64,000 nt of DNA from Terfezia claveryi (Eukaryota > Ascomycota > Pezizomycetes > Pezizales > Pezizaceae): contig WHUX01000025.1 of assembly GCA_015179025.1 (NCBI GenBank), forward strand, positions 372,001 to 436,000, written 5' to 3'. Numbering within the stretch: the stretch's first letter is position 1; every line of letters starts with the position of its first letter. The notes below the pieces were generated by a model, which was not told the origin of the DNA, made no database searches, and worked only from the letters and a program-made list of their open reading frames with translations. Position numbers and translations under genes: made by a program. Positions 36,331-48,225 of the stretch are shown here, in pieces.

Positions 36331-37803
36331 CTAATTATCCTGGGAAAATACCAGCAACGCCAACCTATGCCTCATCAATAACCCCATCACCCCAGCAACA
36401 AGATGTACTGCCATAATTCCCATTGTCAACTTATCCTCTCTCATCGGGCCAAAAGTTACGATCCAGAGATTGAGTATTGTCATATTGCTGACCTCAACAG
36501 GCTCACCTTGGGCATTTGTCCAGAGCTTCACAAGCCGTAGTTTCTCCAAGAATTTCAACACTAGTGTCACCGGCTTAGAGGGCGGCTTGTCGAATTGCGC
36601 ACGGGATGGCTCTAGCAACCCAGTCCTCTCATTGAACCGGGGCAATCTGTGCCTAGGGCATGGAATCAACCGGAATAGCTGTGGTGCACTATAAAGGAAG
36701 TTGAATATCTGTGGGATGAACAGCAAGAGTAAGGTCTTAGAGAAGTGGCCCAGGATGCCAACAACTGCAAACACCATCCCAGCAAAATAGCAATACGTAT
36801 CGCCAACCAAGACTTTCGATGGATACCAGTTGTGATATAGTAATGCAAGCGAGACACCAAGGAACGGAAGAAGAAAGTAGAGTGAGAACAGGTGACTGTC
36901 GGTTGCGGGGTGCTCAGGTATTCGAATATAAAGGCAATCATTGACAATGAGCATGAGACCTATGATGATGGATTGGCTGACTTCAATCCCGTTCACACCA
37001 GCAAGGATGTTGATAGAATTGGGGCAAAAGATGGCTATGGCAGCCATGTACGCATAATATCCCCATCCTAAATTCACAAGGTGTCCTAAGTAAGGCTGCA
37101 GCGGTGTAGGGACGACGACTTGGGTGACCCCAAAGTCGACATAGTAAACCATCAACATCGGTATAGCTGCAATTGCTGGCAAAAAGAGCTTGTGCCTCCA
37201 CCGAATGTCGAATAAATCATCCCCTATTCCAAGAAGAATCATGCATTGAAGAGAGAGGATAGCAGACAAGTATTCACCCAGCTAGTGAACAGTCAGCATG
37301 CGTCCCTGTGACAAAAGTATCGGGCTTCTCCTCTTCACCTTGTTGTGGGGGAACCTATGCAATAGCCGTCCAGTTTCCACTTCTTGAAGCTCAATAGCCA
37401 CATCCCGATTTCCTCCTCCCGATGTTGTCGTCACAAGGTATTCATAAAAAGCAAATGGTAGGAAGAATATCATAACAGCGACATAGACCATAGCGCAGAT
37501 TGCCCCCATTGACTCTGGTCTAGGAGATATGTCAGTTGGGGAATCGGATGATGCGATGTGCGGTAGTTCTTACAGTTCTGGCTTTCCCTTCTTCGATATA
37601 TCCTTCCCCTTCAGTCCCACACTCTTGAAGGAATCACCCAACCATTGTATCCCGCAAAAGCTTGCAGAGAACGCAATCCCAGCGAAGCCGAGAGATGCCA
37701 GAAGTGGTTCACCATCTCCTTGGTAGACAGTGTAGATCAGCCCTAAGCAAGCGCCAAAGAAGGCAAAGTGGAAGAAATACCAAGCCCAGGATAATTCCTT
37801 CAT
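36331..37803 (-). CDS. ALG7: UDP-GlcNAc:dolichyl-P GlcNAc-1-P transferase
   Basis: Alg7 carries out the first step of N-glycan assembly at the ER, making GlcNAc-PP-dolichol; it is the tunicamycin target. Exons 37803-37574, 37519-37339 and 37281-36331 give 453 aa. Motifs are LYPESMGAICA-type (here LPESMGAICAMVYVAV), GIGDDLFDIRWRHKLFLPAI with the catalytic Asp pair, IFCPNSINILAGVNGIEVSQ, HNWYPSKVLVGDTYCYFAGM and PQIFNFLYSAPQLF. The many membrane segments and length fit the GPT family. It is divergent from SEH1, with 302 bp between start codons. Confidence 0.96.
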
Positions 37804-38105
37804 TTTGCTGTCATCTGGATAATTGTGTAAGGTTTGAGGTTATTGCGCAGAGCAGAAGAAGGTCCTGGGAATATTGCTGTTTGTGCGCGATTTCCAGTGC
37901 CCGTAGGCTTATGTCGGTCTTATGTTTTCGGGCTTCTGCCGCTGAAAGCAACCAGACTAAGCCTAGGTCGCATTAAGGTTTATCCGGGGTCAACACAAAA
38001 CCCCGGTCTCATCTTCAGTCTCAGGTCGAATAGGCTTGTCAAATTTGATATATTGATATTGATTTTCAATCATCTCACCTTTCGCAACTTTTTCAATTTG
38101 GTCAT
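37804..38105. promoter_or_regulatory. ALG7/SEH1 bidirectional promoter
   Basis: Only 302 bp separate the two divergent start codons, so both promoters are confined here. No obvious motif beyond pyrimidine-rich patches was seen. Confidence 0.5.
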
Positions 38106-39600
38106 ATGCCATCTCAGCCAGGGAACCCGTCTTATTACATACCCTTCACTGCTGGACATGATGACTTGATTCATGATGTGTGTTACGGTAAGTCACCAGC
38201 CTTCAGGCTCACTCAACAAAGGCTAGCGCAAAGTGCGAGCCAGGCTGTATGATTATAGGAAATTCCATTGCTAATTAATGCTCTAGATTTCTATGGGAAG
38301 CGAATAGTTACCTGCTCTTCTGATCAACGATTGAAGATATTCGACCTCAATGATGAAGGGGAGTGGATACAGAGCGAGTCATGGAAAGCTCATGATGGGA
38401 GCATCTCCAAAGTATGTGTGGAATTTCTATGATCAACCCTACTTGGCCGAATCCAACACAGACACCAGATGAGAAGCCTGACCAGAGCGTATTATTAGGT
38501 TATCTGGGGGCATCCAGAACATGGGCACATAATTGCAAGTTGCTCGAACGACCGAACGGTGCGAATATGGGAAGAACAAGAGTTTGGTATAGTCCCTAAA
38601 CGCAGAAGTCACTTGTGATTATATTAACGGATGTGTAACTGATATAGAGCCCAAATCTAGCGCTCGTCGCTGGAAAAAACAATATACCATTACCCTCGAC
38701 GTTGCCATCTACGACATCTCCTTTGCCCCTGTCCATCGTGGTCTCAAGCTCGCGAGTATATCAAATTCTGGATATGTGTACATCCATGAAGCCCCTGAGC
38801 CACAAGATCCCACGATATGGATGTCCCAAGAACAAATTCAGATCTTACGGAGTCAACCACCGCGGGAAACCGAACAGTCTTTCGTAGTTGAGTACTGTCC
38901 CTCAAGGTGGGGTGGCGAGCAGCTTGCAGTCGGGGCGATGGATATAGTGAGGATTTATCGACAGGAGAGTAATGGAAAGTACAAACCTATGGAAGAGTTA
39001 AAGGGCCATAAGAATCTTGTCAGAGGAATTGCATGGGCTCCAACAATGGGGAGGAGCTATCATCTAATTGCTACAGCCTGTAAGGATGGGCATGTCAGGA
39101 TATTCAAATTGACCGAAGCTAAGACTCATTCGTTCGCTTCGGGAAGATCACGGGGTGCCTTACATACGGGAGGGGGCTCAGGTCGAACAGGTGAGTGAAT
39201 GCACCAGAGGAGGAAGTTGGTACTTGATAGCAGCTAATGTGCGCGAGGGCTAATCAAATACAATCTTGACGGTAGATGAGCCTTTGACACCTGGGGGCAT
39301 GGACGAAGATGAAGAAGACAACGAAGATTTTGAGGGCAGTGGAATTGAGTATAATGTAGAGATGATTGCAGATTTTGACGATCATCGGAAAGACGTCTGG
39401 AGGGTCAAATGGAATGCAACGGGGACGATACTCATAAGTGCGGGTGATGACGGAAAGATAAGGTTGTGGAAGGCAACATTGAATGGAGAGTTTAGATGTA
39501 TGAGCGCAGTGAGTTCAAGAAAGGGAGAGTAAGTATTCGAACTTTATAATGAAGAAAAGCTACTGACAAACTGTCTAGTGAGGATGATGACGAAATCTAA
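38106..39600 (+). CDS. SEH1: SEH1 WD40 nucleoporin / SEA-GATOR subunit
   Basis: Seh1 is a beta-propeller shared by the Y-complex of the nuclear pore and the SEA/GATOR2 complex at the vacuole. Six exons are in phase: 38106-38187, 38287-38411, 38499-38586, 38648-39190, 39276-39528 and 39579-39600 (370 aa). Motifs are [126 protein letters not shown] and [17 protein letters not shown]. An acidic insert ([15 protein letters not shown]) and an acidic tail (EDDDEI) are present. The last exon is only 22 nt. Confidence 0.94.
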
Positions 39601-42600
39601 CCTAGAATTTGACACTGCCTCTGTACATTGTACCTTTGAGATGAGGCATGGGATGGCAGTGTGGGACTGATTCGCGGGCATTCTTCTTGCAATAGATGTT
39701 TGCCACTTCATAACATTTTCTGGCCTATATTCATCTTCACCCGTACCCTGTACCTATGTAAGTAGGAGCACAACACTATTCCCCAAATGAGCAAATTCTA
39801 CTCGACTTTCCTAGCTGGCCCTTGTGAAACTAGTTGACGTAGTTGTATTATCCTCATCAGCCACAAATTTCGCCATGTAGTTCAGGGTAACTTCAAAAAA
39901 ATAATCTGAATTTGTCGAGATCGCACCCATGTCAGCCAACTACAGATACCAATAAATGAAACCTAAAATCGCCTAGCATTCACACTCAAAGATCCTTCCT
40001 CTCATTGCATATTCTTATTCCACTTGTCAGATATGAGCTGCCATACATACTGAGCCCCTTCCATTAACTGATCTCGGCGGCCCCCGCTATCTCGATCCCT
40101 GGATGCCCTCCACATCTCACCTAACTACTGCACAGCTCATTACGTTTCAAATCTCGATTTTTCCTAGATCTCATTGTGAGATCGGTCGATCGATCGATCC
40201 GATCCGCACTGGACCCTAGGGCCGAAATTCGATACTCAGGTTGCAAGTGGATACGTGCATAATGCATACAGTATCGATCAGGAATTGATACCCGGTATTG
40301 GGAGGGCGCCCCGGAGGGAAGAATTGTCCTATCAGAAACCTCCCCCGGTGTATTTAAAGAGGTTGAGTTTTTTCCTATCATCATAAGGCTTAATCTACAT
40401 CACTTTCCCTTCTTCCGTCCCTTTCTAAACTTGATCTAGTCTCTACATAGCTCCCTTCTGTGCTTAGTCATTCCCCATGCATTACATTTTTATCACCTCC
40501 ACTCTCATGTATGGGCCCTCGACCAAGGCGGAATGTGTGTTCCACACCAGGTATATGTAGTCTCGTAAGTATAACGTTGCGTCATAATCATGTGGGAAAT
40601 ATGGTACAGTTGATGAGATTTGGGAACAGGCTCAAAATTGCTCAATATAAACAATGCTACACGGGTATTTAGATAAATGTAAGGTTCACAACACACATTT
40701 GGGCGATATTGTTCATATTGCAAGTGGTTTTATGTTCCTTACGGCAAGAGGATCTTCGAGTTCGTTCAAAAGTTCTCGGGTTCTTAAGTACTAGTAAACA
40801 CCTAGGGGGCAGATCGAACTTTTTGGTAGAGTAAGCTCAACTACCAACGGTCTTCTGACGCCACCAGTAGCATTATATTTTGACAAATATCTAACTTTTC
40901 TTTCTGAGAATTGCAAAAAATTACGGATCCCTCTTGTGACATGGGATAGGGTGCCCAATGATGACAGATAAAATAAAAGCCCGCATTATATACTGTCCGT
41001 ATGGAATAGTTACCTCCCTATTCCCAACCTTGTCAAAATCGTAGGCCTCGATTAGAAGCCAGTGGTTTCTCAAATTCACATGCACATGTCGCCAACTTGC
41101 TATTGAAAAATACAACGGGAATGGGTCTCATGCCTCACTTCTTGATCGGTGGATGACTCAGATTACCGACTACTATCAACACTCATGTATTTATTTCTTG
41201 TTACGGCGCAATTCTGATAGGGTTGGCACAAGAATTCTGACGGGGGTTGGGGGTACCCGATTTGATACGGTCAGGTGATATTGCATGACGAACCCTGCTT
41301 CCTATATACATATATGCCCATATCGTGTATCTAGCTTTTGGCTCTTCGAGTAATATTCTAAGTTCAACCGCACCCCTATATGCAGCTAGTTAGTGATCTG
41401 ACTGTTAACATCTATGTTTTGATAACATTGCCTTGATCACTCGCTCGCCCCTAACATTTCTCACGTACCAATCCTGACCATAGGTGAAACTCATCCACCA
41501 TTAAAAATCTTATAAGGTTCATCTTCACTATAGCCTCGAACCCGACCGCTCCTAGGGAGGCCTTCACTATATCCGTAAGGCTTTTAAACAGCTTCAGCAG
41601 CACCTGGTTGGGCTGCATTAGCTTCTCCGGACCCAAATATGTAGACTACACAACAATTAGTATCAGTATGCTCACGGTATATTAAATACATACTGTACAT
41701 ACCTAGATCATATTCTCTACGAGCAATACTCGATTCGCCTCCCGAGCTTCAGTAGTCAATGACTGTCTTCAGCCCATACTTCTTATAGCCACAACACATG
41801 AGGCAATCATACACTAGAAAGAGTGCCATTGCAAATCATGGTTGTGCTGCCTTTGGTGTTAATCCGCTCCTTGCTTCAGCAACTTTAGATCTGATCTCTC
41901 ACTGTTTATTGTAAAGTTATGTCCTCTCCCAATTTTATAGTGGTGATGAAGTACAGGTAGTGCTTAATATCTATCCTGGCTATTAGTTATTATTTTGCTT
42001 GTAAAAGGTAGATATGGGTATGCGAAGAACCTCTAAAAGAATCTATGGAAGAATAAAACAAAGAGCTAGATAACAATACCTCTACAAATCATGCTCCACG
42101 CTCCTAATATATCCCTACCTCCTCGTTTAGTCTCTCCCAAATCTGATGATAAATCTATTAGTATATCTAATGATTTATACTATCAAATCACTTATAAGGG
42201 CCTATATGCACTAGGTTTCATTTCCAAGTAATACGAGTCTAGGTCATGACATATTTCTTCTTTGTGATATCCACCTTATAAAACTAAGTGAGCATCACCA
42301 TCAAATCAGATGATTCCTATAAGAGTTATCTTTCTTATGAACTAAGGTGGTGTACAAGGTATAGAGATTGTTGTTGGCAGCAAATAGCAAACGATACCAC
42401 TAGATGTAGGTATGATTTGCAAGTTCAGGGTAGCGAGGTAGAAAGCAGGGTGCGGACATGAGGGGTATACTGGTGGCAGGTGTGGGCAAGGTAGGCAGAA
42501 TCAAGCAGAAGTTTGTTATTCTGGGACAAAAGTAGGGACAAAAGATGACTTGGCAAGGACAAGCTAAGGGGACAAGGTAGTCTGAGCTATGCTCAAGTAA

Positions 42601-43203
42601 ATAGTAGGAAGATGTGAGACAACATAGTCTGGTTAAGAGACAACAGGTAAGGTCAGGAGATAGACTAGAAAGTTTTTTTTTTTTTTTTTTTTTTAATTCT
42701 TTCGTATTATTATTTAAATACATGAGTAGCATGCAGCCTTACGGCTAGTTTTTGCGTGAAGAAAAAACAGGAGCCCACAGTGACTCTTTTATAGAGATCC
42801 TTTTCAGGATTCAAAAAAAACTGTATAACTCCAATGGCACTGGCCACTCCATTCATTCTCACGGCTGGAATTGCGGACTGCTCACACCAATCGACCAATT
42901 ATACACAATTAAGGGGACTTCAAATCTTTCCCCAGTGAATGTTTAGCTGACCGTCCGACTCGGCCTGTAGTGTTCGTGACCTCGTAACTCCACTCGAGAC
43001 AACAGACTGGTTACTACGAGGCTATTGTTATATAGACTTTGATACCCAGGTTTTCCTTATCCACAGGACACCACTCCCCTGCCCCACGTTAGTCACTTCT
43101 CAGTATACTGCGGCGGACACTGGTTTGGTTTTTTCAGTACTGGCAATTGGCAATTGATATCCCACTGTAGCTGTATCTACCCCGCCATCAAACTACAGTA
43201 GCT
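39601..43203. other. 3.6-kb gene-free region with low-complexity tracts
   Basis: The region contains a GATCGATC-rich patch (about 40,178-40,206), a GGGTTGGCACAAG word near 41,223, an AT-rich block 41,640-42,350, and T22 at 42673-42694. Minus-strand frames at 40921-41115 and 41451-41636 have protein-like composition but no family I recognise; they may be decayed repeat ORFs. Confidence 0.5.
42673..42694 (-). repeat. T22 tract, possible retroposed 3' tail
   Basis: Twenty-two T are followed by an AT-rich stretch with TATTATTATTTAAATA. Read on the minus strand, this is an A-tail after a TAA-rich end, as left by LINE-type retroposition. A21 at 10648-10668 also follows AATATTT. No reverse transcriptase frame was seen near either. 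Confidence 0.4.
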
Positions 43204-45476
43204 ATGGGTCTTGTAAGTTGCTCGTTCATGCTTCATGAATTGCGCTGATTGTGGCCATAATATAGATACAACAGCTCCGTCTCTCCCGCTGCCCCTCCAG
43301 GTTCATCCGGGGACAGCAATACACCATCCTCCGCCCCACTACCACGACACACATCCCTAGTCGCTTCCTGGCAACAGTCAAGAGTAAACCCCCTCAGAAC
43401 CTCACCGAGAAAATTGTTCAACGCTATGCTACGGGCCTTTCCCCGGGCAAGTTTGTCAAGTCGGGTGACTATGTCTCAATCAAGCCCCACCACTGCATGA
43501 CGCACGACAACTCCTGGCCCGTAGCCACGAAGTTCATGTCCATCGGTGCAAGCAAGGTCTTTGACAACAAGCAGGTTGTTATGACTCTTGACCACGATGT
43601 GCAGAATAAGTCTGAGGCAAACTTGAAGAAATATGAGAATATTGAAAAGTTTGCAAAGACGCAGGGGGTGGATTTCCATCCTGCGGGGAGGGGAATTGGA
43701 CACCAAATTATGGTGGAAGAGGGGTATGCATGGCCGGGAACGTTGACCGTGGCGTCGGATTCGCACTCAAATATGTACGGGGGAGTGAGCTGCTTGGGGA
43801 CACCCATTGTCAGGACTGATGCAGCAAGTATCTGGGCTACAGGTCAGACATGGTGGCAGATTCCGCCGGTGGCGAAGGTAGAGTTGAAGGGCATTCTGCC
43901 AAGGGGAGTCACAGGGAAGGATGTGATAGTCTCCCTTTGCGGGTTGTTCAACAATGATGAAGTCCTCAACCATGCTATTGAGTTCGTCGGATCTAAAGAA
44001 ACCATGTCCTCCATACCGGTCGACGACCGCCTCGCAATTGCAAACATGACAACAGAATGGGGTGCGCTATCTGGTCTCTTCCCAATTGACTCCGTCCTCA
44101 CCAACTGGCTCCGTCAGAAAGCTACCGAATTCAGCTCGCGCCCCCCTCCTGCAAGGCAAACCTCCGGCCCAGTCCCCCACCCACGTATGAATCACCAACG
44201 CATCGAGGACTTCCTCCACGACTCCTCAAGCCAGATCGCTGCTGATCCAAATGCAACATACGCAAAACACCTTTCTCTCGACCTCTCCACACTCTCTCCC
44301 TACGTCGCCGGTCCTAACTCAGTCAAAGTTGCAAACCCTGTAGCAGAGCTAGAGAAACAGGCAATCAAGATCAACAAGGCATACCTTGTCTCATGCACAA
44401 ACTCCCGTGCATCGGATATCGCCGCCGCCGCGGACGTTTTCCGCGCAAAGTCATCGAACCCATCTGCACCTATTCCGTCCGACGTACCTAAGATTGCCGA
44501 TGGTGTGGAGTTTTATATCGCCCCAGCGAGTACCCTCGAGCGAGCGATAGCTGAGAAGAGGGGAGACTGGCAGACCTTGCTTCGTGCGGGAGCGAAGCCC
44601 CTGCCTGCCGGGTGCGGACCATGTATCGGCCTTGGAACGGGACTATTGGAGGATGGTGAGGTGGGTATCAGCGCGACAAACAGGAACTTCAAGGGGAGAA
44701 TGGGCAGCAGAGATGCTTTTGCTTACCTTGCATCTCCGGAAGTTGTGGCTGCTAGTGCCATCTCTGGCATCATCTCCGGACCTGGGAAATATACCCCACC
44801 AACATCTACCACAGGAATTGTTCGAAGCATCTCCTCCTCTTCTTCTTCGGAATCTGCCGAACCAGTGGCAGCGGACTCCACATCCACAACCGCAATCCTC
44901 CCAGGCTTCCCGGAGCGCATCTCTGGCGAAATCGTCTTCTGTGACGCAGACAATATCAATACCGACGGAATCTATCCTGGGAAATACACATACCAAGATA
45001 ACATAACCCCCACCGTTATGGCGCAAGTCTGCATGGAGAACTACGACGCAGACTTCCCCATTATCTCCAAGCCAGGGGACATCCTCGTCTCAGGATTCAA
45101 TTTTGGCTGCGGGAGTAGCAGGGAACAAGCAGCTACTGCGATTCTAGCCAGACAGATCCCCATGGTCGTCGCGGGGAGCTTTGGGAATATCTTTAGTAGG
45201 AATTCGGTCAATAATGCGCTGTTGACTGTGGAGGTGCCGAGGCTTGTGGAGAGGTTGAGGGAGGAGTTTAAGGGGGAGAAGAGGGCAACCAGAAGGACAG
45301 GATGGTGGTTTGAGTGGGATGTGGCGAGGAATAGGGTTACGGTTAGAGAGGGTCCGGAGGGGGCAAGGGAGTGGAGCCAGGGTGTGGGGGAATTGGGGAG
45401 TAATGTGCAGGAGATTATTGTTAGGGGCGGGTTGGAAGGATGGGTTAAGGCGAAGTTGGGGGAGGAAAGGAAGTAA
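43204..45476 (+). CDS. LYS4: Mitochondrial homoaconitase
   Basis: Lys4 converts homocitrate/homoaconitate to homoisocitrate in the fungal alpha-aminoadipate lysine pathway. A tiny first exon (43204-43212, Met-Gly-Leu) joins 43275-45476 through a 62-nt intron, giving 736 aa with a basic presequence ([14 protein letters not shown]...). The Fe-S cluster ligands are Cys377 ([10 protein letters not shown]), Cys450 and Cys453 ([12 protein letters not shown]). Other motifs are [76 protein letters not shown] and [16 protein letters not shown]. The [14 protein letters not shown] segment separates homoaconitase from aconitase and isopropylmalate isomerase. A Ser-rich linker with six consecutive Ser precedes the swivel domain. 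Confidence 0.96.
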
Positions 45477-46247
45477 ATAGAATTTATGAAATGGCAAGAG
45501 AGTGGGGGAATTGAATACTCTGGGAATTACTTGCAGGTTCCTTTCAGATGCAAGCAAGCATAGGATAAGCACAAAATGTTTTGCTTGCGTGGCGTATCTG
45601 TTTGCTTTCAAGTGGTATTTTCCGGGATGGCATTGTTAATGCATATATTGGTTACAAGCATTTGAACCTCCAGTACCTGTATACCCACATAGTGTAGTAA
45701 TTATTAAGCATTAATTATAAGAATATTTCCTTTTTTTTTGGGGGGGGGCTTAGTCACCGTACATCTGTAACGTCACTCAATTAGGTATACTTATCAATAA
45801 GAAATAACCCCGTACCACAAACTCCACTCTACTAATACTAATCAGCCTCCAACGGCATCTGCACATATCCACAGCGTCCAGCAATTCGAACATATATTTC
45901 TTGTAAGCCCGCACTACCTTCTTTCCATATGTACTTATTTTCCCTTAATATAAGAATATATTGGTTACAAGAATACCCCACCTGGCCCCGGCGATATGCC
46001 TGTAATGAGGTTCATCTTTGTGGATGTACAGTTCGTACACCTACATTTATGTTGAATCTTTTGATATGCACCAGAACACTGAGGAGGCTAAACAACTCTC
46101 TGAAGAAAGCCAAGAATCGCAGCAATACTCCTGTAACGATGGCCTAGCGCCCCACCATGATCCCCTTCATCTCTACGTACCACTAGACAAATCCTTTTGG
46201 TATCCCAGAATCCATAAGGATTATTAAGGTAAGTGAAACTTAAATCT
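45477..46247. other. LYS4 downstream region with repeat copy
   Basis: The main content is the transposon-related repeat at 45646-45975. No gene was seen. Confidence 0.5.
45646..45975 (-). repeat. Short relative of the 8703-9737 transposon
   Basis: Read on the minus strand, this copy begins ATTCTTGTAACCAATATATT (45974 downward), matching 8749-8775. It contains CGGGGTTATTTCTTATTGATAA (complement around 45,795-45,812), GGTGACTAAGCC (matching 9608-9619), and ends GCTTGTAACCAATATATGC (matching 9682-9700). It lacks about 590 bp of the interior and the outermost 25-bp inverted repeats. It also lacks the palindromic insert found at 9521-9543. Confidence 0.7.
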
Positions 46248-46875
46248 ATGTCGGAGACTGATGGTCGGTTTAGTAACTCAATTCTAGTTACGAATCCGGT
46301 CCGTTTCTTTCGTTTACTATGCCTTTGGCCTAGCAAGATAGCCTACGTTATTCTAGTTGGCAACTGTGGACATGACTCAGAGTGGTATGGTCCATATAAC
46401 GCGCTGTTCAATTACCGTTTTCTTGTGGAAGAGGATTATGTTGTTGTGCCTCATTTCAGAAGACCGGAACAGTTACAATCAGTGGATCTCCATTAAGTAG
46501 TTAGGCGTGCCAAGTTGTTTAAGGCCATGGGACATAAGTATCCACAAACCATCATAACGTGCAGCAATAGCGGATCTAACAAATGCTGAACCGATTTTTC
46601 AAATTGTTTGATGAGGTCCAGATTCCAATCCTCTACGGATTGTCTGCCTTGGGACCAAGAGCCTGCGTTTAATATTCACGAAGTCGATGAATGAACTCGA
46701 TCCAGCCCCAATATTCAACACTGGAAACAGTCTCGTGGATGTGGCGCCAGCAGACCGAGAATGTCGACAGAGGGGAGCAACATTGTTGGTCAAGTTAAGG
46801 CAATGTGTAGGGAAATTAGATGAGTATGAAGTCTTTATAGAGTGGAGGACAATCAGATGTTGGGAACTGAATTAG
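46248..46875 (+). pseudogene. Decayed member of an amplified fungal protein family
   Basis: Starting at ATG 46248, the frame reads KIAYVILVGNCGHDSEWYGP, then YVVVPHFRRPEQLQSVDL before a stop. In later frames, IPILYGLSALGPRACV (about 46,617-46,664) and NELDPAPIFNTGNSLVDVAP follow in the same order. This succession (WYGPYN, FRRPEQ.SVD, IPxLYGxSALG) matches a large, functionally obscure fungal family, recalled from memory, that often multiplies in repeat-rich genomes. Several frame changes and stops show decay. Confidence 0.45.
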
Positions 46876-47125
46876 ACCTCAATGAAACTGAGGAAGGGAT
46901 CGAGAGAAAAGTGGAGCTAGACAAGCCATCCCACCTGTAGGAAAGAGAAGGCTGAGCAAGAATAGACAGATCACCGGGTTCCCGGCTTACCACCAAGGGA
47001 GTAAGTACAGACAAGAAAACAACCATATTGCCCACCTACAGAAAAAAGAAAGCCGACCAAGAATAGTTACAGGACGACTAAATTTTCTTTTTTATATATA
47101 AATGACTACTATAAAGTCAAGCAGC

Positions 47126-48225
47126 ATGCCTCGAAAAGCGGGAAGAAAAACCGCAGCGTTGAAAAGGAGATCTTGGGCTTTGAGCGATGGGCTCGTGACG
47201 AGGATGGAAAAGGAAGTGAAAACAGTTGGGAAACAAAGGCCTGAAATTGAGGTATGCATCCCAATTACTTGAGGAGGGGAATACAAAGCCTAATGCATCT
47301 AAATGTAGAGATCGCTTGAGCTATTTATCAGGGGGATGAGGCTCAAATAAGTAAGGATGTGGACAAGATGGAAAAGGAAATGGAGGGCAAGCCTTGGCCA
47401 ACCGACAGGGCGCTCAATCAAATGTTCTGCAAGCCTCCCAGCAAGGAGGAAATGACTGAGCTCTTGAGACAACTTGCGGCCAATAAGCGTAGCGGGACTG
47501 TATACCGAATTGCGGCTCAGCAGAGACCACTACCCCAATGATGTCACTTGTCAACCAGGTGGTAAATAAAGGAGAATCGTTAACTATTATTACTCCTAAC
47601 GTTAGTTAAGGACGGAGCTTAAAGTTGACTTCCCTGTACTCTATAGGTTGCAGAAAGGTGCCGGCCTTCCTGGTCAGCTTCCATCGACTTCATGACCAAC
47701 CAAACCCCCACCAAGACCTTCATGGACCTCCATTCAGACCGTGGTATGGAGGAACTTGTAGGGTCTATAGGCTGCACCAAACTCTGGTTGTATTTTCCGC
47801 CAACTGCAGTTACCGGCAGGCATATATCGATGCTCATGTCGGCTATCAGTTAGGGGATAGCAAGATAACAGTATGCATGGCCGAGCCTCCGGGGTACGAT
47901 GATCTTTCATACGGGACCAGGGGAGGCGTTATTTGTTCTGGCTGGCTGGTTCCACACACTGGAGTCGGGAGGCCTGAAAAATGTTTGGGATGGAATCGTA
48001 CTGGGGACCCGAACAGGTCATACTAACGCAAGAAGGATTGATAGGAAACCTGGAGAAACAGCACCTCATCTTAGACGATGGGAAATCTGGTCCAAAAAGG
48101 CTGGGCTGCTTGTTTCAGTGGCCATGCACCCAGCACTTACTTATGTGTCCCGATCTATAAATCCCCCATATAATTTTATCTCCCTAAAAAATTATTACTC
48201 TTATTTAAACTATTCTATCTTATGA
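47126..48225 (+). pseudogene. JmjC/cupin-like gene, broken
   Basis: Exon 47126-47251 (start MPRKAGRKTAALKRR) joins 47332 onward through a GTATGC...TCAG intron and continues to a stop near 47,541 (KPPSKEEMTELLRQLAANKR, then GTVYRIAAQQRP). After a gap, another frame reads FMDLHSDRGMEELVGSIGCT and KLWLYFPPT (47,692-47,830), ending in a TAG. A third frame reads MIFHTGPGEALFVLAGWFHT and continues to 48,225. LHSD (HxD) followed far downstream by AGWFH is the Fe(II)-binding pattern of JmjC-type cupins, and KLW.YFPPT is typical between them. Frame changes and stops argue for a dead copy, though unmodelled introns could explain some. Confidence 0.5.

Noticed and set aside
43469..45611. Antisense frames opposite LYS4
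   Set aside because: They are mirror frames of a strongly coding region whose plus-strand product is unambiguous.
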